Of a stretch of DNA of 64,000 nt, positions 54,062 through 62,987 are shown in pieces. The stretch is from Ferrimonas kyonanensis DSM 18153. GTDB lineage: Bacteria > Pseudomonadota > Gammaproteobacteria > Enterobacterales > Shewanellaceae. Under the pieces are notes generated by a model that worked only from the letters and a program-made list of their open reading frames with translations, did no database searches and had not been told where the DNA came from. The position numbers and the translations under genes were made by a program. Location: NCBI RefSeq assembly GCF_000425405.1, contig NZ_KE384365.1, positions 235,373 to 299,372 on the forward strand, in the 5' to 3' direction. Numbering within the stretch: position 1 is the first letter of the stretch; the number at the start of each line of letters is the position of its first letter.

Positions 54062-54214
54062 ATGAAATCACCCACTACCGAACGCCGAGATCACGACCGC
54101 CGCAGCCACAAAGAGCGTCGCGGTGAAGTGCGCTTCGAAGAGGATAAGGCCGATCGCCGTCATCTGTCCGGCCGCCGCAGCGAAGATCGCCTCAGCAGTA
54201 AGATTTACGCCTGA
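54062..54214 (+). CDS. 50-residue arginine-rich charged small protein
   Basis: ATG at 54062 preceded by GGGAGAG, 50 codons, TGA at 54212. The product is MKSPTTERRDHDRRSHKERR then GEVRFEEDKADRRHLSGRRS and EDRLSSKIYA (shown in three pieces). It has repeated RR pairs alternating with acidic residues, no membrane segment and no Cys. The ribosome site and the charge pattern support a real gene. No family recognised; RRxxDRR runs resemble tails of PilZ and stress proteins. The stop is 23 bp from the convergent LysR stop. Confidence 0.6.
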   Translation: MKSPTTERRDHDRRSHKERRGEVRFEEDKADRRHLSGRRSEDRLSSKIYA

Positions 54215-54237
54215 TCCCTGCCGGGAACCGATGGCGC

Positions 54238-55248
54238 TCACAGGGCACTGCTGGCTTCGGTCGACAACCGCCGTGCATCATCGGGAATCAGCCCCGCCAG
54301 CTCCGGGCGGCTGTGCTTGAGCTGAATGTAGCGGCAAAATGAGTCGCGCAGAAACTCGATCAGCCAGTTGGTCTCCTGAGAGCCGTAGCGTGAGCGGCAC
54401 ACATACAAGCGATAGAAGCCCTGAATGGCGCTGAAGCAGTCCGGCGCCTTCAGCAGGGTGAAGTCGCTCAGGTCCCGGGGCAGGCTGGCCACCGCCGCAT
54501 AGGTAATGGCATTGGAGTAGCGCAGCATCTCGAAGATGCTGTGAACCTCCCCTATCTTCGACACCAGGTTCAGTTTCTGGTCGCGATCGCTCATCACCCG
54601 CTCCATCAGCGAATTGCCGTGGCTGTTCATGCCGCACAGGTCGTGCAGCAGCACCGGGTACATGGCCAGGTCTTCCAGCGCCACTGCGCCTTTTTGCGCC
54701 AGCGGGTGGTATTTTCGAACCACAAACACTCGGTAGCAGGGGTCCATCTCCACTTCGCACACGCCGGCGCCGTCGGCTGGCATCACGTGCACCCCAAAGT
54801 GCACCTCGCCCTTGTCCAGATCCTGGAACGAATTCAGGTGCCAGTTGCGGGCACACAATCGGGCTCGGGGCATCTGCTTCTGAAACTCCAGAAACAGCGG
54901 CGCAAACCAGCCGGTAATGGTACCGTCGGCCACCACCGACAAGTCCCGCCGTACCGCCATCGGCTCGAAGTGGCCGGCGTGCAGCAGGTCTTCCTCAATG
55001 CGCACCACCAGATCGGCGGCAATGAAGCCAATCTGCTGGCAGCGCTCGGTGGGTTTTAGGCCGCTGCCGGTGCGCAGAAACAACTCGTCTTCAAACATCA
55101 CCCGAAGGCGACGCAGCTGATAGCTGACCGACGACTGGCTCATGCCCAGCTGTTCGGCGGCCACGCTGGCGTTGCCGCACTTAAGCAGGCACAGAATTAA
55201 CTGCAGATGAGCCACCGACAAATCTCTAACATTCTGGTTAATATTCAT
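54238..55248 (-). CDS. LysR-family transcriptional regulator
   Basis: A 336-residue regulator with the helix-turn-helix at about 10-65 (LSVAHLQLILCLLKCGNASVAAEQLGMSQSSVSYQLRRL) and a two-lobed effector domain (about 95-300). It is slightly longer than usual through its C-terminus. It lies downstream of the porin and sulfotransferase genes on the same strand, separated by 186 AT-rich bp, so it may regulate them. The ATG at 55248 is chosen over a TTG two codons earlier. Confidence 0.9.
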   Translation of the reverse strand: MNINQNVRDLSVAHLQLILCLLKCGNASVAAEQLGMSQSSVSYQLRRLRVMFEDELFLRTGSGLKPTERCQQIGFIAADLVVRIEEDLLHAGHFEPMAVRRDLSVVADGTITGWFAPLFLEFQKQMPRARLCARNWHLNSFQDLDKGEVHFGVHVMPADGAGVCEVEMDPCYRVFVVRKYHPLAQKGAVALEDLAMYPVLLHDLCGMNSHGNSLMERVMSDRDQKLNLVSKIGEVHSIFEMLRYSNAITYAAVASLPRDLSDFTLLKAPDCFSAIQGFYRLYVCRSRYGSQETNWLIEFLRDSFCRYIQLKHSRPELAGLIPDDARRLSTEASSAL

Positions 55249-55434
55249 AGGCAAACCATTAATACTAATTTGGGTGGCAGGTGAAACTAAATTACGGTTA
55301 ATTTGAGTTCTAATTCAATTCGCTTTTTTAATAAAGAGCGTATTTGGCCCACAGTTGTGATCGAGGCTTATTCGCCCACCGCCATGAACCAAATACGGCG
55401 ACTGATTCCATCTGTTAATATGAGTCAGTAATAA

Positions 55435-56196
55435 TCAGAACTTATAACCAGCCTCGAACAGCAGTTCGTCGCCGGCTTCTAATGCCCCGCCCCAGCTCTT
55501 TCTGTGTTTATAAGATGTTCCGACAAAGACTCTTTTATTAACGTGATACTCCACTCCGGTGATCAATTGATGCCCATAACTGTCATAGCCAAAGGTATTT
55601 TGATGATCATCCGACCGGAAAAATTGACCTATATAATAAAACTTACCGATCAATTTTGGCGTCAACTTATACCCCAGCATCAACGATGTTGCCATTCCAC
55701 TGATCCCAGAGAAGCTTTCCTTGGTGGGCGAGAACGAGCCGTAGGCGTATTGCGCCCCCATACTCACGGTGCCGAGCAACTTGCCATAAGACAAATCGTA
55801 AGACAGACCCAGGTAGAAGTTCTCCTCCACCGCCGTGGACTTGGCCAGGGTAAACGACTGCAGCCACAGGTTGAACGGCGACTCGCCCAAACCATAATCC
55901 AGTTTCATCCAGGTTTTGGTGGCCGGTCCCAGATCCTTACCCAACTGGTTTTCGGCGCTGTCGAGCGGGTTCTCAAACCGGAACCAGCCAATGAAGCTGC
56001 CCCAGTCTGAGACCGTCATGTGGTTGACCACCAGATAGCCCTGGTCGCCGAGGTTCTTATTTTTGTCTGCCGACAGCAGGGTGTCGTAACCCACCTTGAC
56101 GCTGGTGCGTTGCACCTTCACATCGGCCAGCGCCGGCTGCGCCAGCAGTAGCCCCATCGCCAGGGCCAGCCCACTGCGTACTGTATTGATTCGCAT
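55435..56196 (-). CDS. Tsx/OmpK-like outer membrane channel protein
   Basis: A 253-residue protein with a signal peptide (about 1-24, ending ALA before DVKVQRTSVKVGY). The rest alternates in the manner of a beta barrel of about twelve strands and ends in aromatic Phe (LLFEAGYKF), the outer membrane assembly signal. It resembles the nucleoside-specific Tsx/OmpK family (KLDYGLGESPFNLWLQSF, EYHVNKRVFVGTSYKHR). Paralogue of the next gene, 23 bp away, so both are probably in the sulfotransferase operon. Confidence 0.78.
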   Translation of the reverse strand: MRINTVRSGLALAMGLLLAQPALADVKVQRTSVKVGYDTLLSADKNKNLGDQGYLVVNHMTVSDWGSFIGWFRFENPLDSAENQLGKDLGPATKTWMKLDYGLGESPFNLWLQSFTLAKSTAVEENFYLGLSYDLSYGKLLGTVSMGAQYAYGSFSPTKESFSGISGMATSLMLGYKLTPKLIGKFYYIGQFFRSDDHQNTFGYDSYGHQLITGVEYHVNKRVFVGTSYKHRKSWGGALEAGDELLFEAGYKF

Positions 56197-56219
56197 CGTC
56201 TCTCTCCCTATTTGCGACC

Positions 56220-56981
56220 TTAAAACTTCACGCCCAGTTCAAACAGCATCTCGCCGCCGTCACGCTTGGTGGCGCCCCAGCTGTCGAGATACATGTAGGA
56301 GGAGCTGAGCATCAGCCTGCTGTTGATGTGGTAGTCCACTCCCAGTTGCACCTGGTAGCCAAACTGGTCGTAGCCCAGGGCGGTCTGAAACTCGTCGTCG
56401 CGGTCGAACTGGGCCTCGTAGTAGCCTCGGGCCACCAGTGACGGCGTCAGGTTGTAGGCCAGCGCCACCACGGCCGCATAGCCATTGGCACCGTTGAAGC
56501 TGCTGTTGGCCGGGCGGAACGAGCCATAGGAGTAGTTGGCCCCCAGGCCAAAGGTACCGTTGAGGTTGTCGGCCCGAATCGAGTAGGAGCCGCCAAAGTA
56601 GAGGTTCTGTTCCATACAGGTGGTGTTACCCATAAAGAACGATTGCAGCCACAGGTTAAACGGGGTGTCGCCGAGGGCGTAATCGATTTTCAGCCAGCCT
56701 TTGGTGGTGGCGCCGGCATCGTCGCCTTGCTGGTTGTCGGCGTTATCCAGCGGGTTTTCCAGCCACAACCAGCCCAGGGCGCTGCCCCAGTCGGCCAGGG
56801 TGGTGTGGTAATAGGCCAGGTAACCCTGGTCATAACGGTTGGCATTTTTGTCTTCGGCATCCAGCAGGGTTTGATACCCCACCCGTACGCTGTTTTCCTG
56901 GTACAACACCTCAGCCTGGGCCGAAGCGTTCATCAAGGCGGTCGACGCCAGTGCAATACACAGTGCAGTTGTTTTTTTCAT
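56220..56981 (-). CDS. Tsx/OmpK-like outer membrane channel protein, paralogue
   Basis: A 253-residue barrel protein with the same layout and length as its neighbour: signal peptide to about 23, KIDYALGDTPFNLWLQSFF, DYHINSRLMLSSSYMYLDSW and a final LFELGVKF. Identity is spread along the whole length, as expected of a tandem duplication. In a cluster with a periplasmic sulfotransferase it could let aromatic sulfate esters or phenols across the outer membrane (inference). Confidence 0.78.
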   Translation of the reverse strand: MKKTTALCIALASTALMNASAQAEVLYQENSVRVGYQTLLDAEDKNANRYDQGYLAYYHTTLADWGSALGWLWLENPLDNADNQQGDDAGATTKGWLKIDYALGDTPFNLWLQSFFMGNTTCMEQNLYFGGSYSIRADNLNGTFGLGANYSYGSFRPANSSFNGANGYAAVVALAYNLTPSLVARGYYEAQFDRDDEFQTALGYDQFGYQVQLGVDYHINSRLMLSSSYMYLDSWGATKRDGGEMLFELGVKF

Positions 56982-57035
56982 TGTTGTTCTAGCCCCCGAG
57001 GGCCGTCGCAGACCCTCGGGGTGACTCTCCGACGG

Positions 57036-58826
57036 TTACTGACCAAACTGGCTGGTGGGGTTCACAATCAATGCCCGGTAGTGCGGGGTATTGGGCTTGT
57101 CTGACAGCACGTCGATCTCGACCTTGACCTTTTTGGTGTCGTAATCGATTTCGTTGATCTTACCCACGGTGCGCTCCCCCGGAGAGTACAGGTTGATGGA
57201 GCCACCAAAACCGAAGATGGTGTTGTGGTCTTTGCGGTACTCCACGTTGGAGGTGATCGGGCTGTACCACTCGTAACCGCGGTCTTTACCGTAAGACCAG
57301 GTCTGCTCCACCGTGCCCTTGGCTTCGTCAATCTTGTATTCGACGAAGCGGCTGTACTTCATGCTGGGCAGTGCCGGCTGCTCCAGACCGCGGCCGTCAC
57401 CGTTATCGAATACCGTCAGGCGATGCTTGTCGCGGTTCAGCCAAGCGGTATGCTGGGTGTAGGTAAAGTCAAAGCCTTGCTCACACTTACCCTTAGGCGT
57501 GCAGGAGATCGCCTTGCCCTTGTGATTCACTGGCGTCAGCAGCTTCGGCGCCAGCGCCTTGTTCCAGCCTTCAGACGGCGACAGGATCCACTTCACCTGC
57601 TTGTCGCGGCCAATCTTCATCACCCCCTGGTGTCGCAGTGACACGATGATGGAATCGTCCGCAGGGTCGTAATCCACCGAGTTGACGTGGGCCCAGTTGC
57701 GACCGGCGCCAACGCCGGGAATGTCGCCATAGGGGGCATCGATCTTCATCTCGGCGGTTTCACCCTGATGGTCCATGTCGACGTTCAGGCACACCGCGCC
57801 CATGTCCAGCGCTTCTAACAGCGCATCACGGTAGGGGTCGAGAATCTGTGGCAGCACCCATACGTCCACCAGGTTACCGTCCTTGTCCAACTCCAGGATG
57901 TGGTCACGCACGGTGTGCACCAGGTCGCCCTGTTGGTTGACGTAGTTCGACTTGGCCGCCCGCACCAGTGAATGGCCGTTAGGCATCAGGTTGTGCTCGT
58001 GAGACGCATCGATGTAACCGCGAGGCAAACGGCGGGAGTTAACGTTACCCAGCAGGGTAAAGGAGCCATAACGCTGACCCTGCACGAAGGAGTAACCACC
58101 ATGGCCGGTGTCGTGGAACCCCATCAGGTAACCGCGCTTATTGATGTCGATGTCGGCGGCGTTGTATACCGCATCCTGGTTGAGCCACCAGCGCACCTCA
58201 CCCTGGGTGTCGACCACGTAGGTCATCGGCGGGTTTTCAAACGGCAGTGCGCCTTTGGCGGGCGAGGACTGGAACATGTCGGCGCTCTTGCCCTTTTCCC
58301 CGGCCCAGTGAATGTCGGAGCCCTGCTGGTTGTAGGTGTGCGAGTTCACCATGTACAGCCGGTCTTCAAAACCCTTGGCCACGGTTTTCACCTTCACTTC
58401 CTGCATGGCGGTGATGTTGCGGTTGTCCAGGTAGTCGTTGCTGATGGCGCCGGTCAGTACCTGATAGGTCTCCGACACCGGCTTGCCCTGCAGCTGGTAA
58501 GACACGGTCACGGTGTTTTGAAAGTTAGCATACAGGCCAAACACCGGAATGCCGTCGTAGGTGTTGATGGTCTGAGGCCCGACCGGATAGCGAATCGCCA
58601 CGCCGTTTTTGCCTTTGCCCTGTACCTCAACCTTAACGTCGGTGGGGAACTTGCCACCCAGATCCAGGATGGCGGTCAGCGGTGAGTTTCCATAAGGGTT
58701 GACCAGCATGGCGCCCAGATTGCCCGCCGCCGGGGCAGGTTTAAACCCTGCCGCATTCACCGTGGTGGCCAACGTCGACATTCCCAATGCCGCCACAACA
58801 GAAAGTGAAATTAAGTGTTTTTTCAT
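57036..58826 (-). CDS. assT: aryl-sulfate sulfotransferase AssT
   Basis: A 596-residue periplasmic enzyme that moves sulfate from one phenolic ester to another without PAPS. The signal peptide runs to about residue 26 (NAAGFKP). It matches E. coli AssT in length and in key residues: His276 (SHEHNL), His380 (NWAHVNSVDYDP), Arg398 (SLRHQ) and the covalent His459 (TQHTAW). The structural disulfide pair is present as Cys442 and Cys448 (SCTPKGKCEQ). The neighbours dsbI and dsbL would form that disulfide. An upstream in-frame Met at 58835 is possible. Confidence 0.95.
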   Translation of the reverse strand: MKKHLISLSVVAALGMSTLATTVNAAGFKPAPAAGNLGAMLVNPYGNSPLTAILDLGGKFPTDVKVEVQGKGKNGVAIRYPVGPQTINTYDGIPVFGLYANFQNTVTVSYQLQGKPVSETYQVLTGAISNDYLDNRNITAMQEVKVKTVAKGFEDRLYMVNSHTYNQQGSDIHWAGEKGKSADMFQSSPAKGALPFENPPMTYVVDTQGEVRWWLNQDAVYNAADIDINKRGYLMGFHDTGHGGYSFVQGQRYGSFTLLGNVNSRRLPRGYIDASHEHNLMPNGHSLVRAAKSNYVNQQGDLVHTVRDHILELDKDGNLVDVWVLPQILDPYRDALLEALDMGAVCLNVDMDHQGETAEMKIDAPYGDIPGVGAGRNWAHVNSVDYDPADDSIIVSLRHQGVMKIGRDKQVKWILSPSEGWNKALAPKLLTPVNHKGKAISCTPKGKCEQGFDFTYTQHTAWLNRDKHRLTVFDNGDGRGLEQPALPSMKYSRFVEYKIDEAKGTVEQTWSYGKDRGYEWYSPITSNVEYRKDHNTIFGFGGSINLYSPGERTVGKINEIDYDTKKVKVEIDVLSDKPNTPHYRALIVNPTSQFGQ

Positions 58827-58975
58827 AATAGTCATCCAGTTTTAATATTGAGTCTGTTGCTGTCGACCGGCCGCACTTATCCAGCCCCACTGAATGGCAC
58901 AGTGAGACAAAGAACAGTCATCGACAGCGGGTATAAAAAGGACGGGCGGACCCGCCAAGCAGTGCAGGGACGAGC

Positions 58976-59596
58976 TTATTGTTGTTTTTTGATGATGCTT
59001 TTAATCCAGGCAACCGATACCGAGGCCAGCGCCACCATAAACACGCTATAGGCAATAACGCAGTAGTCAGCCATATTCATGCCCAGCAGACTCCAGTCGT
59101 CTTCACCGCAAATACCGGAAGGCTGGAATTCATACGGGAACCATTCATTAAGCGGCAGTCCCAGTGGGAACGTTGGCTCGGTAGAGCAAGCGGCACCGCC
59201 ACCACCGGCGGCAAACAGGTCGCCCCCCTGGCTAATGGCATCCGCCAGGGCGTGGGCGGTAATATGCAGTTGTTGCAGCTCAATGGACCAGGCCATGCCT
59301 CGCACCACCCCGTACCAGGCCAGCAGCAGCCCCAACGCCTTTAGAATCTGGTTGTCGGGCTTAATGGCAATCAGCAAGCCAGCAAAGAAGATGCAAAACT
59401 GGCTGAAACGGATGTAGACGCAGATTTCGCACGGGTCCATCTCCAAAAACCACTGGAAATAGAACATGGCCGAAAGAATCAGAAACGCCGCCGCCGAGCT
59501 CATCAACAGCCATATCCATCGCTGTCGCTGCCACAGCATCAGGGTGTCCATTGGAGAGGCTTTCAAGTCAGAAAAGCCTTGTTTAATGAGTTCCAT
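58976..59596 (-). CDS. dsbI: DsbB-like quinone-linked oxidase DsbI
   Basis: A 206-residue inner membrane protein with four membrane helices. The first periplasmic loop carries CEIC (MDPCEICVYIRF), which passes electrons to quinone; the second large loop has a further Cys pair, CSTEP and ICGED. This fits DsbI, the partner that reoxidises DsbL, rather than general DsbB, given its place between dsbL and assT. It begins 8 bp after dsbL. Confidence 0.93.
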   Translation of the reverse strand: MELIKQGFSDLKASPMDTLMLWQRQRWIWLLMSSAAAFLILSAMFYFQWFLEMDPCEICVYIRFSQFCIFFAGLLIAIKPDNQILKALGLLLAWYGVVRGMAWSIELQQLHITAHALADAISQGGDLFAAGGGGAACSTEPTFPLGLPLNEWFPYEFQPSGICGEDDWSLLGMNMADYCVIAYSVFMVALASVSVAWIKSIIKKQQ

Positions 59597-59604
59597 ACCG
59601 CCTC

Positions 59605-60213
59605 CTATTTCTGGGCCAGCTCGGCAACCAGGTCGTCCAACATGGTCAGCGAGGTAATGGACTTGGTGTTAATCAGGTATTTGCCATCCACCACCAGAGC
59701 AGGAATGCCCTGAATCTTGGCAATCTCCACCCCTTGGTCCCACTGCTTGAGCAGCGCCACCACCGAGTCTGAAGCCAGTTTGGCGTCGAACTCACTGTGG
59801 CTGATGCCCAGCAAGTTAATGCCGAAGTCGATCACTTCGCCGGCGGTGTCGAACTTGAGCTTCTGATCGTGATAACGGGCGTAGTAGGCCATCTTCACTT
59901 TCTTGTACTGCTCCTGGCCCAGTGTTTTGGCCACCGCAATCACACTGGCTTTCTCTTTGCCAAAGGGCGGTTTAGTGGTGATGTGATAAGCGTCGTAAGT
60001 CATTCCTTCAGGCAGGTTTTTAACCATGTTTGGAATAACGCCCAATTCATATTTATAACAAAATGGGCAATTTACAGAATAGATTTTGACAACGGAATCA
60101 GGCGCATTAAAAGACTCCGATTTTAAAACCTGATAATGAACCCCCTCTTTATAATTAGCGGCAGAAGCACCAAACGCCATAACCATGGATAATGCGACAA
60201 TGAGTTTTTTCAT
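59605..60213 (-). CDS. dsbL: DsbA-like thiol oxidase DsbL
   Basis: A 203-residue periplasmic thioredoxin-fold oxidase. A signal peptide (about 1-19, ending ASA before NYKEGVHYQVL) is followed by the active site CPFC (VNCPFCYKYE) and the cis-Pro loop GIPALVVDG. DsbL proteins specialise in forming the AssT disulfide. The start at 60213 gives a clean signal peptide; an in-frame codon 25 residues earlier does not. First gene of the dsbL-dsbI-assT-porin cluster. Confidence 0.92.
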   Translation of the reverse strand: MKKLIVALSMVMAFGASAANYKEGVHYQVLKSESFNAPDSVVKIYSVNCPFCYKYELGVIPNMVKNLPEGMTYDAYHITTKPPFGKEKASVIAVAKTLGQEQYKKVKMAYYARYHDQKLKFDTAGEVIDFGINLLGISHSEFDAKLASDSVVALLKQWDQGVEIAKIQGIPALVVDGKYLINTKSITSLTMLDDLVAELAQK

Positions 60214-60274
60214 TTTATTTCCCAACCCTGTTTTAAGTGTTGAGTTCATTCTATGGTCGGATAAAAAACAATTA

Positions 60275-60288
60275 GTGATCTTGCTCAC
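60275..60288. promoter_or_regulatory. CRP-like site upstream of dsbL
   Basis: GTGA-TCTTGC-TCAC matches the CRP core GTGA-N6-TCAC exactly, 62-75 bp before the dsbL start. Confidence 0.5.
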
Positions 60289-60349
60289 GACGAAAATTAC
60301 ATCAAAAATCCGCTTTCAATAATTCCAATGGAGTGCAGTATTTTCAGGT

Positions 60350-60372
60350 TGATATTAAATAATCCAATATCA
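60350..60372. promoter_or_regulatory. palindrome TGATATT-N9-AATATCA
   Basis: Perfect 7-bp arms in the region between divergent dsbL and the secreted protein gene. The size and T-N11-A-like symmetry fit a LysR-type site; the cluster encodes a LysR protein. Confidence 0.4.
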
Positions 60373-60539
60373 GCAATTGGTATTTTGCCGAGCGCCAGCG
60401 TGCTGCGACACATCCTTGCCGAGCCCGAAATTCACGCCCACAAAAAAGTAAGCCATTCACCTCGCCAAAAGTAAGACAATGACTATACTCCTTGGGTCTT
60501 TTCAGACGTACCAACGTCACGCATTGAAAGGAGTATGTT

Positions 60540-62015
60540 ATGAATTCAACCCTTTATCGCTTATCTAAAGGGTCCATATCAGCCCTACTACTCTCTTCCA
60601 CTCTGCTTCTCTCCCCGTCCAGCTTCTCAGAAGGCAATGAGATGCTGGGGGATGTGGCCAACACCGCCGGTAATCAGATGTTAATAGAGGCCCTGCAACG
60701 GGGCAGCAAGATCCGCATCGCCGGCACCGGGCTGCACTCGCTGCCGGAAACTCCCGGCAGCATCAGCATTACCGTCAACAGCGGCGAAACCATCGAACGG
60801 GTTCTGTTGTACTGGCAAGTGTTCGATGAAGACACCGGCTATGATCTTGATATTGATGTGGAGCGGGTCGGCTCCGGCGCCCCAACCATGGTCACCGGTG
60901 AGGTGATTGGTGAGTATGTCGAAGGGTTTGGCGGCAGCCCCAGCATCTCGTTCTACAACGCCTACAGCGCCACCATTCGAGCCGACATTACCGCATTGAA
61001 CCTGGTACAGCCGGGCAGTAATACCCTGCTGATCTCTGGCCTGGACGACATCGCTCTACCCAATCCGGATTTTGGTGATGACGGTAAAAATGGTGCAGGC
61101 ATCATGCTGATTTACAGCGATAGCTCATCCAATGCCCTGCAACTGAAAGATGGCCACGACGCCGCGTGGTGGGAACGCAACTACCCGGGCACCGACAAGT
61201 TCTCCGAGACGCTGGGCTCAACCGTTCCAGTGCGGTTTGAGTTCGCCCCCAGCGGCAGCGAACGTTTCGCCAACCTGTCGATGTTCGTCGCCAGCGTAGA
61301 AGGTGACGGCCAGACCGGTAACGATCGCCCCTCGGTGGTCGTGATTCGCGTGGGAGACAATCCGGCCAACGAAATTCGTGACGCCGACGCTCTGATGAGC
61401 AACCAAGGCGACGAGTGGGACGATTACATTCGTAACGTGCCCATTCCCGCCGGCGTCGATTTCATCGAGATTGAGATTCTGTCGGAAACCGATCCCTATG
61501 TAGATCCCCTCGCCGTGTTGAACCCGGACGGCAGCAAAACCATCGATCCGGCGTCATTTGTCTGGGTGGCCGCGGGTTTGTCAACGCCTCAGGAGCAGCA
61601 AAACGCCTGTGAGTGTCGGCCAAAGCAACTTACCTTTACCTACGTCGGTGGCAGTTGTGCGGCCTCAGACAATGACCAAGGGGACGACTTCAAGTGCACC
61701 GGCGATCTCAACAACGTCGACAACATCAATGTGGCCACTTTCCAACACAAGTTCCGCCTCGATCAGCCGCAGCGTGACATCCTGGTGCTAACCCCCAGCG
61801 TCGCCAAGGGCGGTAACCTGGTGGTGGTTGCGAACGGTACCGGTGGCCGAGCAGGACGCCTGCCGGCTCAGACCAAGCTGTTGCTGACTGCCGATGGCCT
61901 GCAGCAGACTCTGGATTTGCATACCTCCTGCTCAGTGCCTCTGAATACCGGTGATCAGTTCGGCCCTCTGGTTCTGCAGAGCTTTGTCAGCCGAGACAAC
62001 TGCAGTAACGATTAA
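60540..62015 (+). CDS. secreted protein with C-terminal Cys-rich DUF7467-like domain
   Basis: A 491-residue exported protein (signal to about residue 30, SSFSEGNEM). Residues 35-340 form a beta-rich region with GETIERVLLYWQVF and ADITALNLVQPGSNTLLISGLDD, reminiscent of DUF3344-type surface domains. Residues 355-491 have CECRPKQLTFTYVGGSC, ATFQHKFRL and a final LHTSCSVPLNTGDQFGPLVLQSF, the layout of DUF7467 domains seen at the ends of secreted proteins. The ribosome site AAAGGAG is strong. Role unknown; probably periplasmic or surface, with disulfides. Divergent from dsbL. Confidence 0.72.
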   Translation: MNSTLYRLSKGSISALLLSSTLLLSPSSFSEGNEMLGDVANTAGNQMLIEALQRGSKIRIAGTGLHSLPETPGSISITVNSGETIERVLLYWQVFDEDTGYDLDIDVERVGSGAPTMVTGEVIGEYVEGFGGSPSISFYNAYSATIRADITALNLVQPGSNTLLISGLDDIALPNPDFGDDGKNGAGIMLIYSDSSSNALQLKDGHDAAWWERNYPGTDKFSETLGSTVPVRFEFAPSGSERFANLSMFVASVEGDGQTGNDRPSVVVIRVGDNPANEIRDADALMSNQGDEWDDYIRNVPIPAGVDFIEIEILSETDPYVDPLAVLNPDGSKTIDPASFVWVAAGLSTPQEQQNACECRPKQLTFTYVGGSCAASDNDQGDDFKCTGDLNNVDNINVATFQHKFRLDQPQRDILVLTPSVAKGGNLVVVANGTGGRAGRLPAQTKLLLTADGLQQTLDLHTSCSVPLNTGDQFGPLVLQSFVSRDNCSND

Positions 62016-62023
62016 CCCCCCAA

Positions 62024-62058
62024 AGGCGGAACAAATGGAGTTATCCGCCTACATTTGT
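62024..62058. other. interlocking inverted repeats
   Basis: AGGCGGA (62024-62030) pairs with TCCGCCT (62044-62050), and ACAAATG (62031-62037) pairs with CATTTGT (62052-62058). The two 7-bp stems overlap and cannot both form easily. Located just past the stop of the secreted protein gene. Confidence 0.5.
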
Positions 62059-62218
62059 GAAACATCCCCTCAATTCGACACATTCACTAACGCTTTGGCG
62101 CCTGAAAAACCGCGTGTTTTTTGCCCACGCCTGTACCCAGGCTGAACGCACTAGGCTACTCTCTTCGCTGACAACACCCTGAATACAGGGGCACATCGTA
62201 CCCAACCAGGACATCAGC

Positions 62219-62896
62219 ATGAACCGACGACAATTCCTTATGGCGACCTCCGCCTCAATGGCCGCCGCTTCCCTGCCTCTCTATGCCAGCAGCAATCACG
62301 ACACATTTCGCATTGTCGCCCTGGTGTTTGATGACTATGAAACCCTGGACTTGCACGGCCCCATCGAGATGCTGGGCCACATGAAAGGGGTCAACATTGA
62401 GCTGGTCGGCTCCCGCAGCATCATTCGCAGCTATCAGGGGCCAAAGGTCGTGGCCGACCTGGACACCAACCAGGTGCATCACTGCGATCTGTTTATTATT
62501 CCCGGCGGTATGGGGACCCGTGCCCTGGTAAAAGATGAAGTGTTTCTGGAGTGGATGACCCGGCAGTGTCATGTCTCCAACAAGGTCTTCTCGGTGTGCA
62601 CCGGTTCGGCACTGCTGGCCTCCACTCCGCTGTTGGAAGGTTACAAGGCCACCAGCAACAAGCAGGCGTTTGAGTGGGTGCGTAGCCTCAACCACAAGGT
62701 ACAGTGGCAAACCCGGGCCCGCTGGGTCGATGATCGCCAATTCATCACCTCCTCGGGGGTTTCTGCCGGCACCGACGCGGCCCTGGCCCTGATCAGCCAA
62801 TACCGTGGCCGTGCCGAAGCAGACCGCATTGCCACCCTGGCCGAGTATCAGTGGAACGACGACCCAAACAACGACCCCTTTGCCATTGACGCGTAA
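62219..62896 (+). CDS. exported DJ-1/PfpI-family protein
   Basis: A 225-residue protein with a Tat-like N-terminus (MNRRQFLM, then a hydrophobic alanine stretch to about 23). The rest is a class I glutamine amidotransferase-like fold of the DJ-1/PfpI type: FDDYETLDLHGPIEML with the conserved Glu50, IIPGGMGTR and the nucleophile elbow SVCTGSALLA with Cys127, and a downstream QTRARWVDDRQFITSSGVSAGTDAAL. It lacks an AraC DNA-binding domain. Relatives include isonitrile hydratase and AraC-type sensors. Location outside the cytoplasm is unusual for the family. Confidence 0.85.
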   Translation: MNRRQFLMATSASMAAASLPLYASSNHDTFRIVALVFDDYETLDLHGPIEMLGHMKGVNIELVGSRSIIRSYQGPKVVADLDTNQVHHCDLFIIPGGMGTRALVKDEVFLEWMTRQCHVSNKVFSVCTGSALLASTPLLEGYKATSNKQAFEWVRSLNHKVQWQTRARWVDDRQFITSSGVSAGTDAALALISQYRGRAEADRIATLAEYQWNDDPNNDPFAIDA

Positions 62897-62987
62897 GCGG
62901 ACGGAGTAAAAGCGACTACACTGATTCGGTAAGACACCTCGACTCGAGGCCAGCAACATCACGCTTAGGTGTACAAGGAGGTACCCT

